Source of the DNA: Dactylonectria macrodidyma
Taxonomy: Eukaryota; Ascomycota; Sordariomycetes; Hypocreales; Nectriaceae
Assembly (NCBI GenBank): GCA_020744425.1
Contig: JAGMUV010000001.1
Span: forward strand, 992,001 to 1,056,000
Length of the DNA stretch: 64,000 nucleotides
Reading direction: 5' to 3'
The notes beneath the pieces were generated by a model. It was not told where the DNA came from, made no database searches, and was given only the letters and a program-made list of their open reading frames with translations. The position numbers and the translations under genes were made by a program. Below, in pieces: positions 24,585 to 36,400 of the stretch; within the stretch, counting starts at the first letter, position 1, and every line of letters begins with the position of its first letter.

Positions 24585-25355
24585 TGCACCTGCTCCAAGT
24601 CCGAGGTCATCTGGCAGTGTAGAGTTGAGGCGGGTCGCGAGGGCTGTCGCTGAGGGAGTCGTCGCGGTTCGATGTACGCTGGGTCGCAAGGGTTTGAGGC
24701 CTAGGACCTTGTTGAGGAGCGTTGATGGCGAGTCTGATGGTTGGCGCTGCTGCAAGGGCAAACTGACGCCTTGACCGTAGGATCGTAGGAGGGGGCGGCA
24801 GCCCGTTGAGGATAGGGAACCGGGGCGCGCCGGCACCCAGGTAAAAGGAGGGTGTAATTGAAAGGCAGTATGGGCCTATTTGGGTCAAAGTATCAATAAC
24901 CTCGATGCAATCTGCGTCTGTAGGAGTTGATAATGAGTCGGGGTAGGCCTGACATAAGGCATGTAACACGAGACTCTCCCGCCACTTAAGCTGCCCCAGC
25001 TCGCCCTGGCAAGGTGTGGCGGTGCGATCACATGATGTCATGTGACCGACGTCATTGGACGCTGAGTGGTCCGGCGACAAGGATAAGTGGAGATGTAGCG
25101 GCTTGGAGCTGTGGCTGCATCCCGCTAAGCTGGTGTTTCCTTGGGAACTTGTCCATGGCGAGTCGACAGCTTGGCCCTGGCGTCACAGCTCCTGCACTCC
25201 ACCCGCAACTGCTCGCCCTCACTCCTGATCCTCGTTGTCCCCCATCCATTCGCCATCGCCGAGGCCATCGCTCGTCCTTCGCAACATCCTCTGCGGCAGT
25301 CCTCACCTTTGCTCTCCCCTCGTCGATTTCTCGGTCCACCCCCTAAGCCGCCATC
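24585..25355. promoter_or_regulatory. Divergent promoter of the NIPA transporter and V-ATPase E
   Basis: This 771-base region separates two start codons pointing away from each other, so it must carry both promoters. It includes the dyad at 25028-25045 with an adjacent GACGTCATTGG, which contains a CRE half-site and an inverted CCAAT box. CT-rich sequence precedes the V-ATPase start. Confidence 0.6.
25028..25045. promoter_or_regulatory. E-box-like inverted repeat
   Basis: TCACATGA-TG-TCATGTGA is a perfect 8-bp inverted repeat with a 2-bp spacer. Each arm contains a CANNTG E-box core (CACATG/CATGTG). Binding by a bHLH factor is an inference; the site lies about 310 bases from the V-ATPase E start and 440 from the NIPA start. 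Confidence 0.4.
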
Positions 25356-26189
25356 ATGTCGCAACACGCATTGTCCGACCAGCAGGTAGGTTGCCTAACT
25401 ACGCAGCAAGCGTCATCCTCAATCATCTCCCTCACCGCGCGTGCCGCTAACTGGCGGCAACGCCTCACCAGGTCGACAATGAGCTCCGCAAGATGACTGC
25501 CTTCATCAAGCAAGAAGCTATGGAGAAGGCCCGCGAGATCGAGATCAAGGCCAACGAGGAGTTCGAGATCGAGAAATCCAAGCTGGTCCGCCAGGAGACG
25601 GATGCGATCGATGGCCAATACGAGAAGAAGTTCAAGCAAGCCACCATGTCACAGCAGATTACCCGCTCGACCGTCGCCAACAAGACCCGTCTCAAGGTCC
25701 TCGGCGCCCGACAGGAGCTGCTTGACAGCATATTCGAGGATGCCACCAAGAAGCTCGCCGACGGAACCAAGGATAAGGCCAAGTATCAGAAGGCGCTCAA
25801 GGGTCTTATTCTCGAGGGTTTCTACGCCCTCAACGAGCCGGAAGTGCAAATCCGCTCACGGAAGAAGGACAATGATGTGGTGAAGAAGGCCATTGAGGAG
25901 GCCGCCAAAGAGTACAAGAAGGAGCTAGACAAGGACGTATCGGCCACGATCATAGAGAACGATCCTCTACCTGACGGAGAGTATGTGGATGCGGCAAATA
26001 CCTCAAGGACAACCACATCGAAGCTAACACGACAATAGTGCGGGTGGCGTTATCATCATCGGCGGAGACGGAAAGATCGACATCAACAACACCTTTGAGG
26101 CTCGGTTGAAGCTCCTCGAGGAGTCTGCTGCGCCCGCTGTGCGTGAGGCTTTGTTCGGAAAGAACCCGAACCGCAAGTTCTTCGATTAA
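25356..26189 (+). CDS. VMA4: V-type proton ATPase subunit E
   Basis: Three exons: 25356-25385, 25472-25980 and 26039-26189, giving 229 residues, close to the 233 of yeast Vma4. Introns have donors GTAGGT and GTATGT, branch sites GCTAAC, and CAG or TAG acceptors; phases match. The N-terminal half is a long charged helix (DNELRKMTAFIKQEA, then Lys/Glu-rich heptads) that forms the peripheral stalk with subunit G. The C-terminal half has LKGLILEGFYALNEPEV, the conserved head that contacts the catalytic subunits, and GGDGKIDINNTFEARL before the end. It acts on vacuolar and endosomal membranes as a stator of the proton pump. The very short first exon (ten codons) is typical of fungal orthologues. 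It is convergent with the next gene, their stops being 296 bases apart. Confidence 0.96.
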
Positions 26190-26485
26190 ATCCTTAATGG
26201 TCCGGCCGGTCCGTAAGTTTACCTACCTACATACCGAGGGAGTGCACGTTGTGGGGGAAGGCATTTCTTCATCACAGACATGAGTTGTTTACCAGTCCAC
26301 GCTTTGTAGCTTAGAGGCTGTATCATACTGTTACTGCTTTTTTTTCTGGTTTCTGGAATTGCTCGTGTTATAGTCATTAAACTATGACATCTCTCAAACT
26401 GATATCATACCCGTCTGATAAATCCTAAAAACAGTAGAGTCCTCTCTAGTCGCTAATGGCGTCCTGATAACGACATATATTCAGC

Positions 26486-28433
26486 CTATAACCCTGCGAC
26501 AACGATGGTGTCTGCGTTCACGAATTTCGGCGACCCCTCTGTCGGCTTTGGTTCTGGCTGCTTCTCCTCCGGTGCCTTGCGGAGGAAATTCTTCATGTAG
26601 TTCTGTTGTTTTGGCAGATTGGGGTCTCTCTTCTCCCCTAAGACGTTGTAGAAGTTTTCCTTGGCCTTTCTCCGTGTACGGACTGTATGGGTTAGTCGTT
26701 GTTGAACCCAGTCTATCACACTTTTTGCCTCTGTTCTAGCTAGCTTCATGCCCGCATCGTTGATCATCTTCCAGATTTGCCGTAGGCGTACCGTCAACTC
26801 GTCGATATCCGCATTGAATTGCTTCTCGGCTTCAGAGTCATCGGATTTTATGAAAGAGCCATCGTCGACGGCAATATTGACAAGGATGATGCCGGCTTGG
26901 AGGTTGGCAAAGTCTGTCTCAGGCCCGACATTAAAGTCGTCTTCCGCTAGGCGGGTGATGATACCTGGTATGGTGACGACGCTATCAGGATGGTGGCGGC
27001 CGAGAGCGGGATCATCGAACAAGAGTACCACCGCGAGTCGGCGCCTCAGCTCGTGTGCTGGGGTTTTGCTCACTGGGAGACAGACAAGGGCATTCACTCT
27101 CACACACTGAGCCTCGAAGATGGTGTGAAGTAACGAACAGGTCTCGAAACACTGTTGAATCGATTAGAGAATGATACAAGAGGGGTCAGGGAAGACTCAC
27201 GAAGCTATCCCACTGCGGGCGAGGGATGGCACTTAGCAGAGCGTCGATGGCATCTTCGTACTTGATGAGAATGTCAATGTTGTAAATAATGATTTTGTCC
27301 ATGGCCATTCGTAGGAGTGTTTGGGAGGCGTAGGTAACAGATGGCAAGGATAGGAGTGGTGCCATGACTTTTAGGAGTCCGAGAAATTGGCCAAGACAGG
27401 TCCAGTCACGTTTCTGATATGGGTCGACGTCGAGCTTCGAAATAGTCAACTTGGAATCCCTTTGCGAAAGTTCGGAAGCAGCACCGAGAAGTAAAAACAG
27501 TTGCTCTAGTCGTTGCGGTGTCACCAGTCTCTCGATTTGCTCAGGGGATTTGCCGAGTATATTGCAATACTCTTGCCGGATGAGGTACGACTGTGCTGTG
27601 CAAAGCTCATCTAGCATCCAGTTGAAGACCTCGTCTGGCAAGCTTCTATTCATCACAGAGATTGTCGTGAGTATCCCGGAAGCGAGGTGTTGCTCGCGAG
27701 TGTCTATGCCTCCCTGTGTCAACAAGTTCCAGGGACCCTTGACTCTCTTTGGTGCAGTGATCCGGGGAGGGCTGTATTCATCGGTGAAGAAGCAATATCG
27801 AGCTTGTGAGTGCCCTCCTCCCTCTGACCTTTGGACTGCCCTGAGAACTTTCTGCGCATCGTGACCACCCTTATTCTTGACAATTCCCTCGAAGGCACCG
27901 CGAGACGCGTCACCCGCGGGAGTAGGATCTGATTCCTCGTACAGGTCAGCAAGCGCGGTGTTTCTGACGGAGCTTGCGTTGGTGGCGTGGTCTTTCCTTG
28001 CGTCCTTCGCTAGAGCCTTGAGGTCGAATTTGTGCTTTGGCGTGATGGTCAGCGGAGAAGTAGGGAACTCGATTGCAGTCCTCTTGGATCTCGGGGTGGT
28101 AGGATTCTTTGACGTAGAATAGGCTGTCTTGCCGGGACGCCCGCGGTCTAGGATGGCGGATAGGTCCTCGAGGGAGTCATCCGACGACGTGCCAAAGCCG
28201 TCATCGTCATCCGAAGCACCAATCTCCAGATCCCGGGTAAACGCTGGTCGCGGTTTGGCCGGGGTATTTTGCCTGCTCAATGGAGATGACGGCGCTATGG
28301 ACGACAGAGACGGCGGGCTGGAGGGTTGAGTGTCTCTAGTTGGTTGAGGTTCCCTAACCGGCTGGGGAGTCTGTCGCCTGGCCGACGGCCGGAAGAAGCT
28401 CATGATGTTTCCATTTCTAGTGGGTTGAGACAT
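26486..28433 (-). CDS. Probable Nse5/Nse6-family subunit of the Smc5-Smc6 complex
   Basis: Two exons on the minus strand: 28433-27201 and 27151-26486, with an intron of 49 nt (donor GTGAGT, acceptor ACAG, branch CTAAT), giving 632 residues. ATG 28433 starts MSQPTRNGN; a second ATG ten codons on (28403) starts MSFFRPSARR and is also possible. Residues 1-180 are disordered, Ser/Pro-rich, with an acidic stretch (SDDDDGF). The remainder is an all-helical repeat-like domain (for example PDEVFNWMLDELC, EQLFLLLGAASEL, LGQFLGLLKVMAPLL). The C-terminal exon continues helices and ends in a Lys/Pro tail. This resembles the fungal Nse5/Nse6 DNA-repair proteins, which load and regulate Smc5/6 during recombination repair. 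The match is by memory of the fold and key segments, so the family call is moderate while the gene itself is secure. Confidence 0.65.
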
Positions 28434-31400
28434 GATGCGCCTCGGCCGAGCAGGAACACGCTCGCTCGGGCTGGCGAACGCAAACCAGACGTTGACAGTC
28501 TCCGTGTCCGAAGGCCCGGAAGTGGAGCAATTCGCGGTGGTTGTTGGATAGCAAGGGTCCGGCCGGAGCGTCCAGGCTGGTTCACGTCGCTCCGGATAGA
28601 CGCAAGCCACAAACGCGTGCTGGGGGTGTGGCGTGCAATAGTGTCAAGGTGGCTCACGCAGCTCCCAAGCTCCTCATTGGAGGAGCGAGTGACATGCCAA
28701 ACACCGCTAGCCTCAACCATCGGGGAGGCGCAGCAAGTTTCGGTGTGGCGCCGGCGCCAGGTGCCAAGGAGCCCGGCCAAGGAAGCGGATGGAGACAATT
28801 TCACAGGAAGGGTTATGCATCTGTCCCGCGACCCCTTTCTCTGGCATCGACGATAGATTTCCCCGCTGATAACCACCTCCCTATAACGGTACCCTATTTT
28901 AAGGTATGTAGCGTTGATTCGCGTACGTACTTCGTACTTCATACGCGGCAGCTAACGTCCTCGCCGCCAATTTAGGCTTCAGGCTTTTGTCCCCGGCTCG
29001 TCGCGATCAAGGCCAAGCGACGCAACAAGCGAGGTCTGGACGGCTGTGCCGTTGCCTCTGCTCATCTCCAATGGGCCGGGGTCAAAAGGCCTCACCGACA
29101 ACACCAATGTATTGATGCGTGCATCGTGTATAAAAAAGGGGGTCGTGAAGCATAGATGCATAGGTAGTATTGAAATCCGAGGACGGCCCCAGGAACCTGA
29201 TTATATGGGGCAATACACAGTCTGGTCCATTCCAATCCATCGCGGCGGTAGGAAACACAACCATCACACAAACATCTATCTATCGTGCTTGTGGTATGTG
29301 TCTAAAGACGAGGCTGGAATGTAATTTTGATTTAAGATCCGGCATGCGACAACTGTCTCTTGTTGTCCAAGTCTCTTGTGTCTGCAATGCTGATGAATGC
29401 TTTTGGGTTCGCGTCGTCGATCAATGCGCATGTTGCATTCAACATGTTGCATGCATAGTATATTCTTCTAGTTGAGGGTCACGGGTTTGATGAGCTGTTT
29501 GCACATCCAATGGGCTTCGACGCCGGACCAGGCGGTCAACTTTGGACGAAGATATTTGACAGCCCGCTATTTGTTTCTTGAAGCCTAGACTTGAGAGCAT
29601 GGGCTAAGGAGCGAGGCTTAGATGCCTACCAGTGGAGGAGAATCTAAAACGATGCACACCGTCAATCATGGAGCAATTCCGACAGATCCCTGAGGAGAGT
29701 GCCTAATCCGTGAGAGAATTCTGGAAATCGCAGATTACGTTTCGTTGCTTTTTGGCGGTTTGGTTCCTGGACGATCTCTTAGCTGGGCCATGTCGCTGGA
29801 AATTTGGAGCTGCACGCCAAGGGGCCCCCTGGCCAGGGTCGCCCGGAGCTGGTGCCTGAGAGGCAGGAGGCCGGGTTCTGCTCGCATTTGGAGAAATGGC
29901 TTGTACGGTCGCAAGGGGGACGTCAGGTCCTTGCTGTGGTGTGTGCACCGAACGAGAGGTGCGTCATGCCGCCGGCTGCGATGAAGAATGTCGGTGCAGT
30001 CGTGCGGCGGGCTCTAGACGGTGCCGGTAACGAATCTAAAGACGGGATTGGAGAATCCCTCGGTTTCCATTGCGGGAATAGCACCGAACGACGGAAGGTC
30101 TTCCAGAGTTCAAGTCCGGATGCCGCATCGAAGTTTTACGATGTTGAATGGACGGCGCTGTGGATAGACCCAGTCAATGGTCCACGTAGGAGCGATGCAG
30201 TGCGGGACAAGCCCCGCTGCTGGGTGTCATTGTGGACTTCTGCAACTCCGACAGAATGGGGTCTTTCGCACGTAATTAACTCCCGAGAACCCGACCAGTC
30301 CGGACGTAAGATCCTGTGTCCGCGGCGCCCTTTGTTTTCGGCGCCGAAGAAAAACTGCATTTACCTAGGCGGGCAGCTGGAATAGACCGTTCGGGGACCG
30401 AGATTCCGAACGCAGAAAGAGCAATAAAATTGTCTGCTAATTCCCATGTATGCAAGTCATCAGTATGAACAAGGGAGGCAAAAACATTCGGATTATTCAA
30501 GCCGTCCGCTAACGGTGTTGGCGGGAACCATGAAAAAGCCGACAGCTCTGCGTCATTGGGGCAAAATAACTCGGAGCGGCGAGAAACAGCGAACGGTGCG
30601 TGGGGCAGGATGGGCGGCTCGGGCTCATCTCTGGATGAGGCGAACGGAGATCTGGACTAACCCTGACAGCCCAAACGCTGGCAGCGACTCGCGATACGCT
30701 TCGAGTCGAGCACTCTCTCAGTGGCTAGAATGATTAACACTAGTGAATTAGACGCAAACCAGTTGCGAAGTCAAGAATGGTTAGGGACTTTGAAGACTCA
30801 GCCCTGGATTTGCATGTGGGAGGCCAAGGCCACAGGAAACGGCCGATTCGGTCGGATTGGTTGGTAGGATGAACGGGGGATAATTTCTGATGCAGCCCTC
30901 GCGCCTCTCTTTGGCCTGTGATGGCCCTGTCCAGTTGAACGGCTCCGAAGGCTGCAAGATGGCAAGCCACAGGCCAGAGTCCAGGGACATCTTCATTGTT
31001 GCCGTTGGCTGCAAGGTCCCTGGTCCCCGTCAGGGACTCTGGCCTAGTCATCAGCTTTCAGGGACGTCCTCCGTTGATGAGTGGGCACTTCTGGGCTGGC
31101 AAGTCTCAGCTAAAGCCCACAGGCCGTAAGACTAACGTGGCCGGGTGCCAATCCGTCATGGAAGCGCTCTGTCAGCGTCGCCGCTAGCAGAGTATTCATC
31201 GGGCTTACACTATCAAGACAAATGCGTAACTCATGGTCGTGTCGGACGGGACGGAAGACTTTTAATTGATGACGGAAGACCTTGGTGGGCATTGCCCCAA
31301 ATGTGTACTTTGCACTTCGGATGAATGCGGCGGATGATGCTGCGGATGCTGCGGGAGTTGCTGCGGCGGTGGCTGATCAAGATGTCGCAGGGTGCTGACT

Positions 31401-33400
31401 GTGTCGATGGTCGCCGTGTGGCAGGCCTAGATGGATGCAGGTGCACGAGTGCGACGAGTGGTCGATTTTGGTTGATGCAGCTGGCTCATTATGCTGGTCG
31501 ATGTGAGCGGAGCGCGAAGGAGTGAGTGCGAGGCCCTGAACATGGACCCTGTCGTACGTGTGCGCTTCGTATCTACGTAAATTACTGTACCTCTGACAAC
31601 ACCAGAACAGCGACCTAAATCTGTCACCAACCGGCGAGACAAGAGGCACGCGGGATGGCGGAGGCCTTAAAAGCAGTCGCGTGTGGCGGCCAGGCTGTCA
31701 GACATGGCGTGCCTCCCTCGCGCCCTGGCACATTGCCCTTTTTCTCTTGGCCATTGCATAGGATGTACTCTCTGCTCGCCAGTCCCGGGACGTGTGTGAG
31801 ATGCCTCAAGGGGGCCAGGCGAGTGAATGCCAGCCCAATTGGCGAGCGAAGCAAAAAGGAGTATTGCAAGACAACTGTGTTGCTAAGCTTAAACGTGAAG
31901 ATCAACGCCAGCCTCCTCCTACGTAGGTAGTACATGTTCCCAAACCTCAAAGCCACAGAAGGAACAATGCTAGTGCTCCATCGCTGCACCGTGCTGGGTT
32001 TGATGCGTGTTGGATTGGGCGTTGCGGCGGTACGTAGAGTAACTTACGTGGTGCGTTGATGCGGGATGCGGGATGCGAGAGTGCAAGTTTGCAGGGTTGA
32101 GGATACCTGGGAGACCTACCACCTGGCATCTTCCATCCATTCTTCGATGGAGGCTTGAGCTGACCGACACGACCGAAACCGACGCCCCGTGCATCCGGCG
32201 GCCTGTCACTTTGTTCTGGTGAATTTAGAAGCGGGATGGCCGCTGTAAAAGTGGCTGGCCAGTTGAGGAGCCCGCCTTGGAGACAAAGCTTGGGCGGGCG
32301 GCTCTAATCCACACGCGTCGCATGAGAAAGAGGCACGTCCTACGTACGTAGGGGGCGTCCGTCGTATGGAAAGGGGGGTTAGGGCCTCCCTCCGTGAATC
32401 CCGCCCGTCCCAGATGGATGGCAGGTACCCCACCGAAGATTGATGACAGAGAAAGCCAAGAAGCCCATGGAGTGTCGGAGGGAGCGAGGCTGCGAGCGTG
32501 TGAGACTGACTGGGACAGTGAGAGGGAGAGGGAGGGATTGCACGCTGGACCGTCCTGTTTGTCATGCATGCACTGCATTTGCCCACCTTCTCCGGCCGCC
32601 GGATACTCGGTGCTCCGTCGTATCCCATGAGCACGATGCACCTTGCATTTGCGTCGTCGGATGGGCCGGGAACCAAAGTGTTCTACTCGCTCCGAAGCTG
32701 CCTCCCCTCTGGTACTGTTGGCATTTTGCATGCGCTACGGACATTGTACAGCAGGTCCCCCATCCCATCTCACCCATACCGCGCGCCGCCGCTACACCCA
32801 CCTGCAGCCGCCTAATCACGTAGGTACCTCCATCCCTCCCTACTATGGCCACGGCGCTGGTCGGTACGAGAGCTGCGCTACGCCCCACGCCCCACGCCCT
32901 GGATCACCCTTACCCACACCCACTCTCTCCACTGCCATTTCCCTGCCCTAGCCCATCCCAAGCGTCCCAGGCGTCCTCGTCGTCCCAAACGGGGTCCCAG
33001 TCTCTAACGGGTCCCGGCTGTTCCACTGGAGGTGTCCCCAGCAGTGACCCCCAGTGGAGTTCCTCTCTCAAAGTCCACCGTAGCTTTTTTCCCTCCCGCC
33101 CCGTCTTGCTTACACAACTCCCTTACTCTCCCATCTCGTCTCCATCTCCATCCATCTCTCCCTCCCCCACGAGCCCGACTGCAAACGTCCCTGGTCGACG
33201 CCGTGCTCGCGACAAACTTCCTCGACCGCGACTCGAACTACCGATCACGACCTCGACGATTTACGCGTGCTTCCCCAATTGCACGTCCGCCTGACGCCTC
33301 ATCAACGACGCCTTCTTTGCCCAAGTCTGCTCCGCCGCGACCCTCTCAATCTGGCTGGCGTCGAGGGGCCGATCGGGCGCCTGCCCGCGATTTCACCACC
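28434..33400. other. Gene-poor region of about 5 kb ending in the P4-ATPase leader
   Basis: No supported gene. One frame of 193 codons at 29804-30385 starts only with TTG and shows no recognisable domain. The last 550 bases (about 32849-33400) are CT-rich, carry no ATG, and are the likely leader of the P4-ATPase. Between 28.9 and 32.8 kb I see neither tRNA, transposon motifs nor long repeats. Confidence 0.45.
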
Positions 33401-36400
33401 ATGACCACCACAACCACACCCGACGATGGTCCCAACCCTGGCGCCCTCAATGCTACGCAGCGGGCGCGATGGGCAACACGAAAAATGACTGTCAGGAGCA
33501 GTAGCAACAAGCGCAACTCGCTGCTGAACCGCATGCATAAGAAGACGGGATCCAACGAGAAGAATCCGCCCTCCGAAGGTTCCGACCAGCCCGCTGAAGA
33601 CGGCCAGCAACCGCCTAACGACCCCGGCAATCAGGGTGAGAACGAAGATGGCGAAGAAGCATCCGGAAATCGAGCCCTATATTTCAACCAGCCTCTGCCG
33701 GACAGCCTGGTGGACGAGGAAGGCCACCCAACTCAGGAATTCACACGCAACAAGATTAGAACCGCCAAGTATACCGCCATCTCCTTTGTACCTAAAAACT
33801 TGTGGTTCCAGTTTCACAACATCGCCAACGTGTTTTTCTTGTTCTTGGTCATCTTAGGCGTAAGTGCTTTCAATCCTGATTATTCTCTTTCGTAAGTAAT
33901 CCTTAACCGTGTGCTAGTTTTTCCCCATTTTCGGTGGTGTCAATCCAGGCCTGAACTCTGTGCCTTTGATCTTCATTGTCGCCGTAACTGCCATCAAAGA
34001 TGCCGTCGAAGATTACCGAAGGACCATTCTCGACATCGAGCTCAACAACGCACCCGTGCACCGATTGCGAAACTGGACTAATGTCAATGTGCTCGAGGGA
34101 GACATCTCTGCTTGGCGCCAATTCAAGAAGGCTACCTCAGCCTTTTTTGGTTCCATCTGGCGTGCCATCCAGAGTATTTGGTCGAAGAAGGCCAAGGAGG
34201 AGCGAGCCAGACGCAAGGCAGTGGTTGAGGAGGACCCCGTTCGGGCTTCAATGGAGACGCACCGCACCCGACGATCAGTCCGTGAATCAATCGCGTCTCC
34301 CTTCACTGGGCGCGAGTCTTTCATGTCCGCCCGAGAAGAAATTCAGATGACACCAGTGCCATCCCCCACCCCTCAGCCGCACATTCAGATCCAGCTTCCA
34401 GAAAACGAAGAAGCCAAGCGTGCTGCCGCCGTGGCGAAGATGGAGATGAACGTTATCCAACGCGATCATCCCATCAACGGCGCTCGATTTCAAAAAGACA
34501 CATGGAAGAGCATTGTCGTCGGCGACTTTGTGCGCATCTATAACGACGAAGAGCTGCCTGCCGATGTCATCGTGCTATCAACTTCCGACCCGGATGGCGC
34601 GTGCTATGTCGAGACAAAGAACTTGGATGGCGAGACCAACCTCAAAGTTCGTCAGGCACTTCGATGCGGGCGATCGATCAAACATGCTCGTGACTGCGAG
34701 CGGGCCGAGTTTGTCATCGACAGCGAGGCTCCACAGCCAAATTTGTACAAATACAATGGTGCTATTAAATGGCAGCAGTCTGTACCTGGCTACGCCGAGG
34801 AGGATGTCGAGGAGATGACCGAGCCCATTAGCATTGACAACATGCTCCTGCGAGGCTGTAACGTGAGAAATACCGAATGGGTTCTTGGCGTCGTCGTTTT
34901 TACTGGTCATGACACCAAGATTATGATGAACGCCGGTATCACCCCAAGCAAGCGTCCCCGAATCGCTCGTGAGATGAACTTCAACGTCATCTGCAACTTC
35001 GGTATTCTGCTTGTCATGTGCCTATTGGCCGCTATCGTGAACGGTGTTGCTTGGGGTAAGACCGATGCATCCCTTGGCTTCTTTGAATACGGCTCGATTG
35101 GTGGGACTCCAGCTATGAGCGGTTTCATCACTTTCTGGGCCGCCATCATTCTGTTTCAGAACTTGATTCCCATTTCGCTCTACATCACTCTCGAAATCGT
35201 CAGGACTCTCCAGGCCATCTTCATTTATAGCGATTTGGAGATGTACTACGAGAAGATTGACCAACCTTGCATTCCCAAGTCGTGGAATATCTCAGATGAT
35301 CTCGGTCAGATCGAGTACATCTTCTCCGACAAGACGGGCACATTGACGCAAAATGTCATGGAGTTCAAGAAGGCTACTATCAACGGACAACCATATGGCG
35401 AGGCATACACGGAAGCACAGGCTGGCATGCAGAAGCGTCTAGGAATTGACACCGAAAAGGAAGGCGAGAGGATCAGAGCTGAGATTGCTCAGGCTAAAAT
35501 TCGCGCTCTTGAGGGCCTCCGCAAGCTGCACGACAACCCATACCTGTACGACGATGATGTCACGTTCATCGCCCCTGACTTTGTCGCGGACTTGGCCGGC
35601 GAACATGGCCCTGAGCAACAAGCAGCCAACGAGTACTTCATGCTGTCCCTGGCCCTCTGCCATACGGTCATCGCCGAGAAGTCACCTGGAGATCCACCGA
35701 AGATGATTTTCAAGGCCCAATCCCCGGATGAGGAGGCTCTCGTTGCCACTGCCCGTGATATGGGATTCACAGTCCTCGGAAACTCTGGAGACGGCATTAA
35801 CCTCAACGTCCTTGGCGAGGAGCGTCACTACCAGATTCTCAACACGATCGAGTTCAACTCAACCCGAAAGCGCATGAGCTCCATCGTTCGCATGCCTGAC
35901 GGCCGCATCACTCTCATCTGCAAGGGTGCCGACAGTGTCATTTACGCGCGGTTGAAGAAGGGAGAACAGAGGGAGCTGAGGAGAGAGACCGCAGAGCATC
36001 TGGAGATGTTTGCCCGTGAGGGATTGCGAACTCTTTGCATCGCCCATAAGGACATTTCGGAGGAGGAATACAGAGTTTGGAAGGCGGAGCACGATATTGC
36101 CGCATCCGCTCTGGAAGGGCGAGAGGAGAAGCTCGAGGCAGTCGCCGAGCACATCGAGCAGGACTTGTTCTTGTTGGGCGGTACCGCTATTGAGGATCGA
36201 CTACAAGACGGAGTTCCAGATACCATTGCCCTCCTGGGTGATGCTGGTATCAAGCTCTGGGTCTTGACTGGTGACAAGGTGGAGACTGCCATCAATATCG
36301 GTTTCTCATGCAATTTGCTCAACAACGACATGGAGCTGATTCACATCAAGGTGGAGGAAGATGAATCTGGAGAGACTAGCGACGACACCTTCCTCGAGAT

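Noticed and set aside
29804..30385. 193-codon frame as a gene
   Set aside because: It starts only with TTG, has no domain, and no splice extension provides an ATG.
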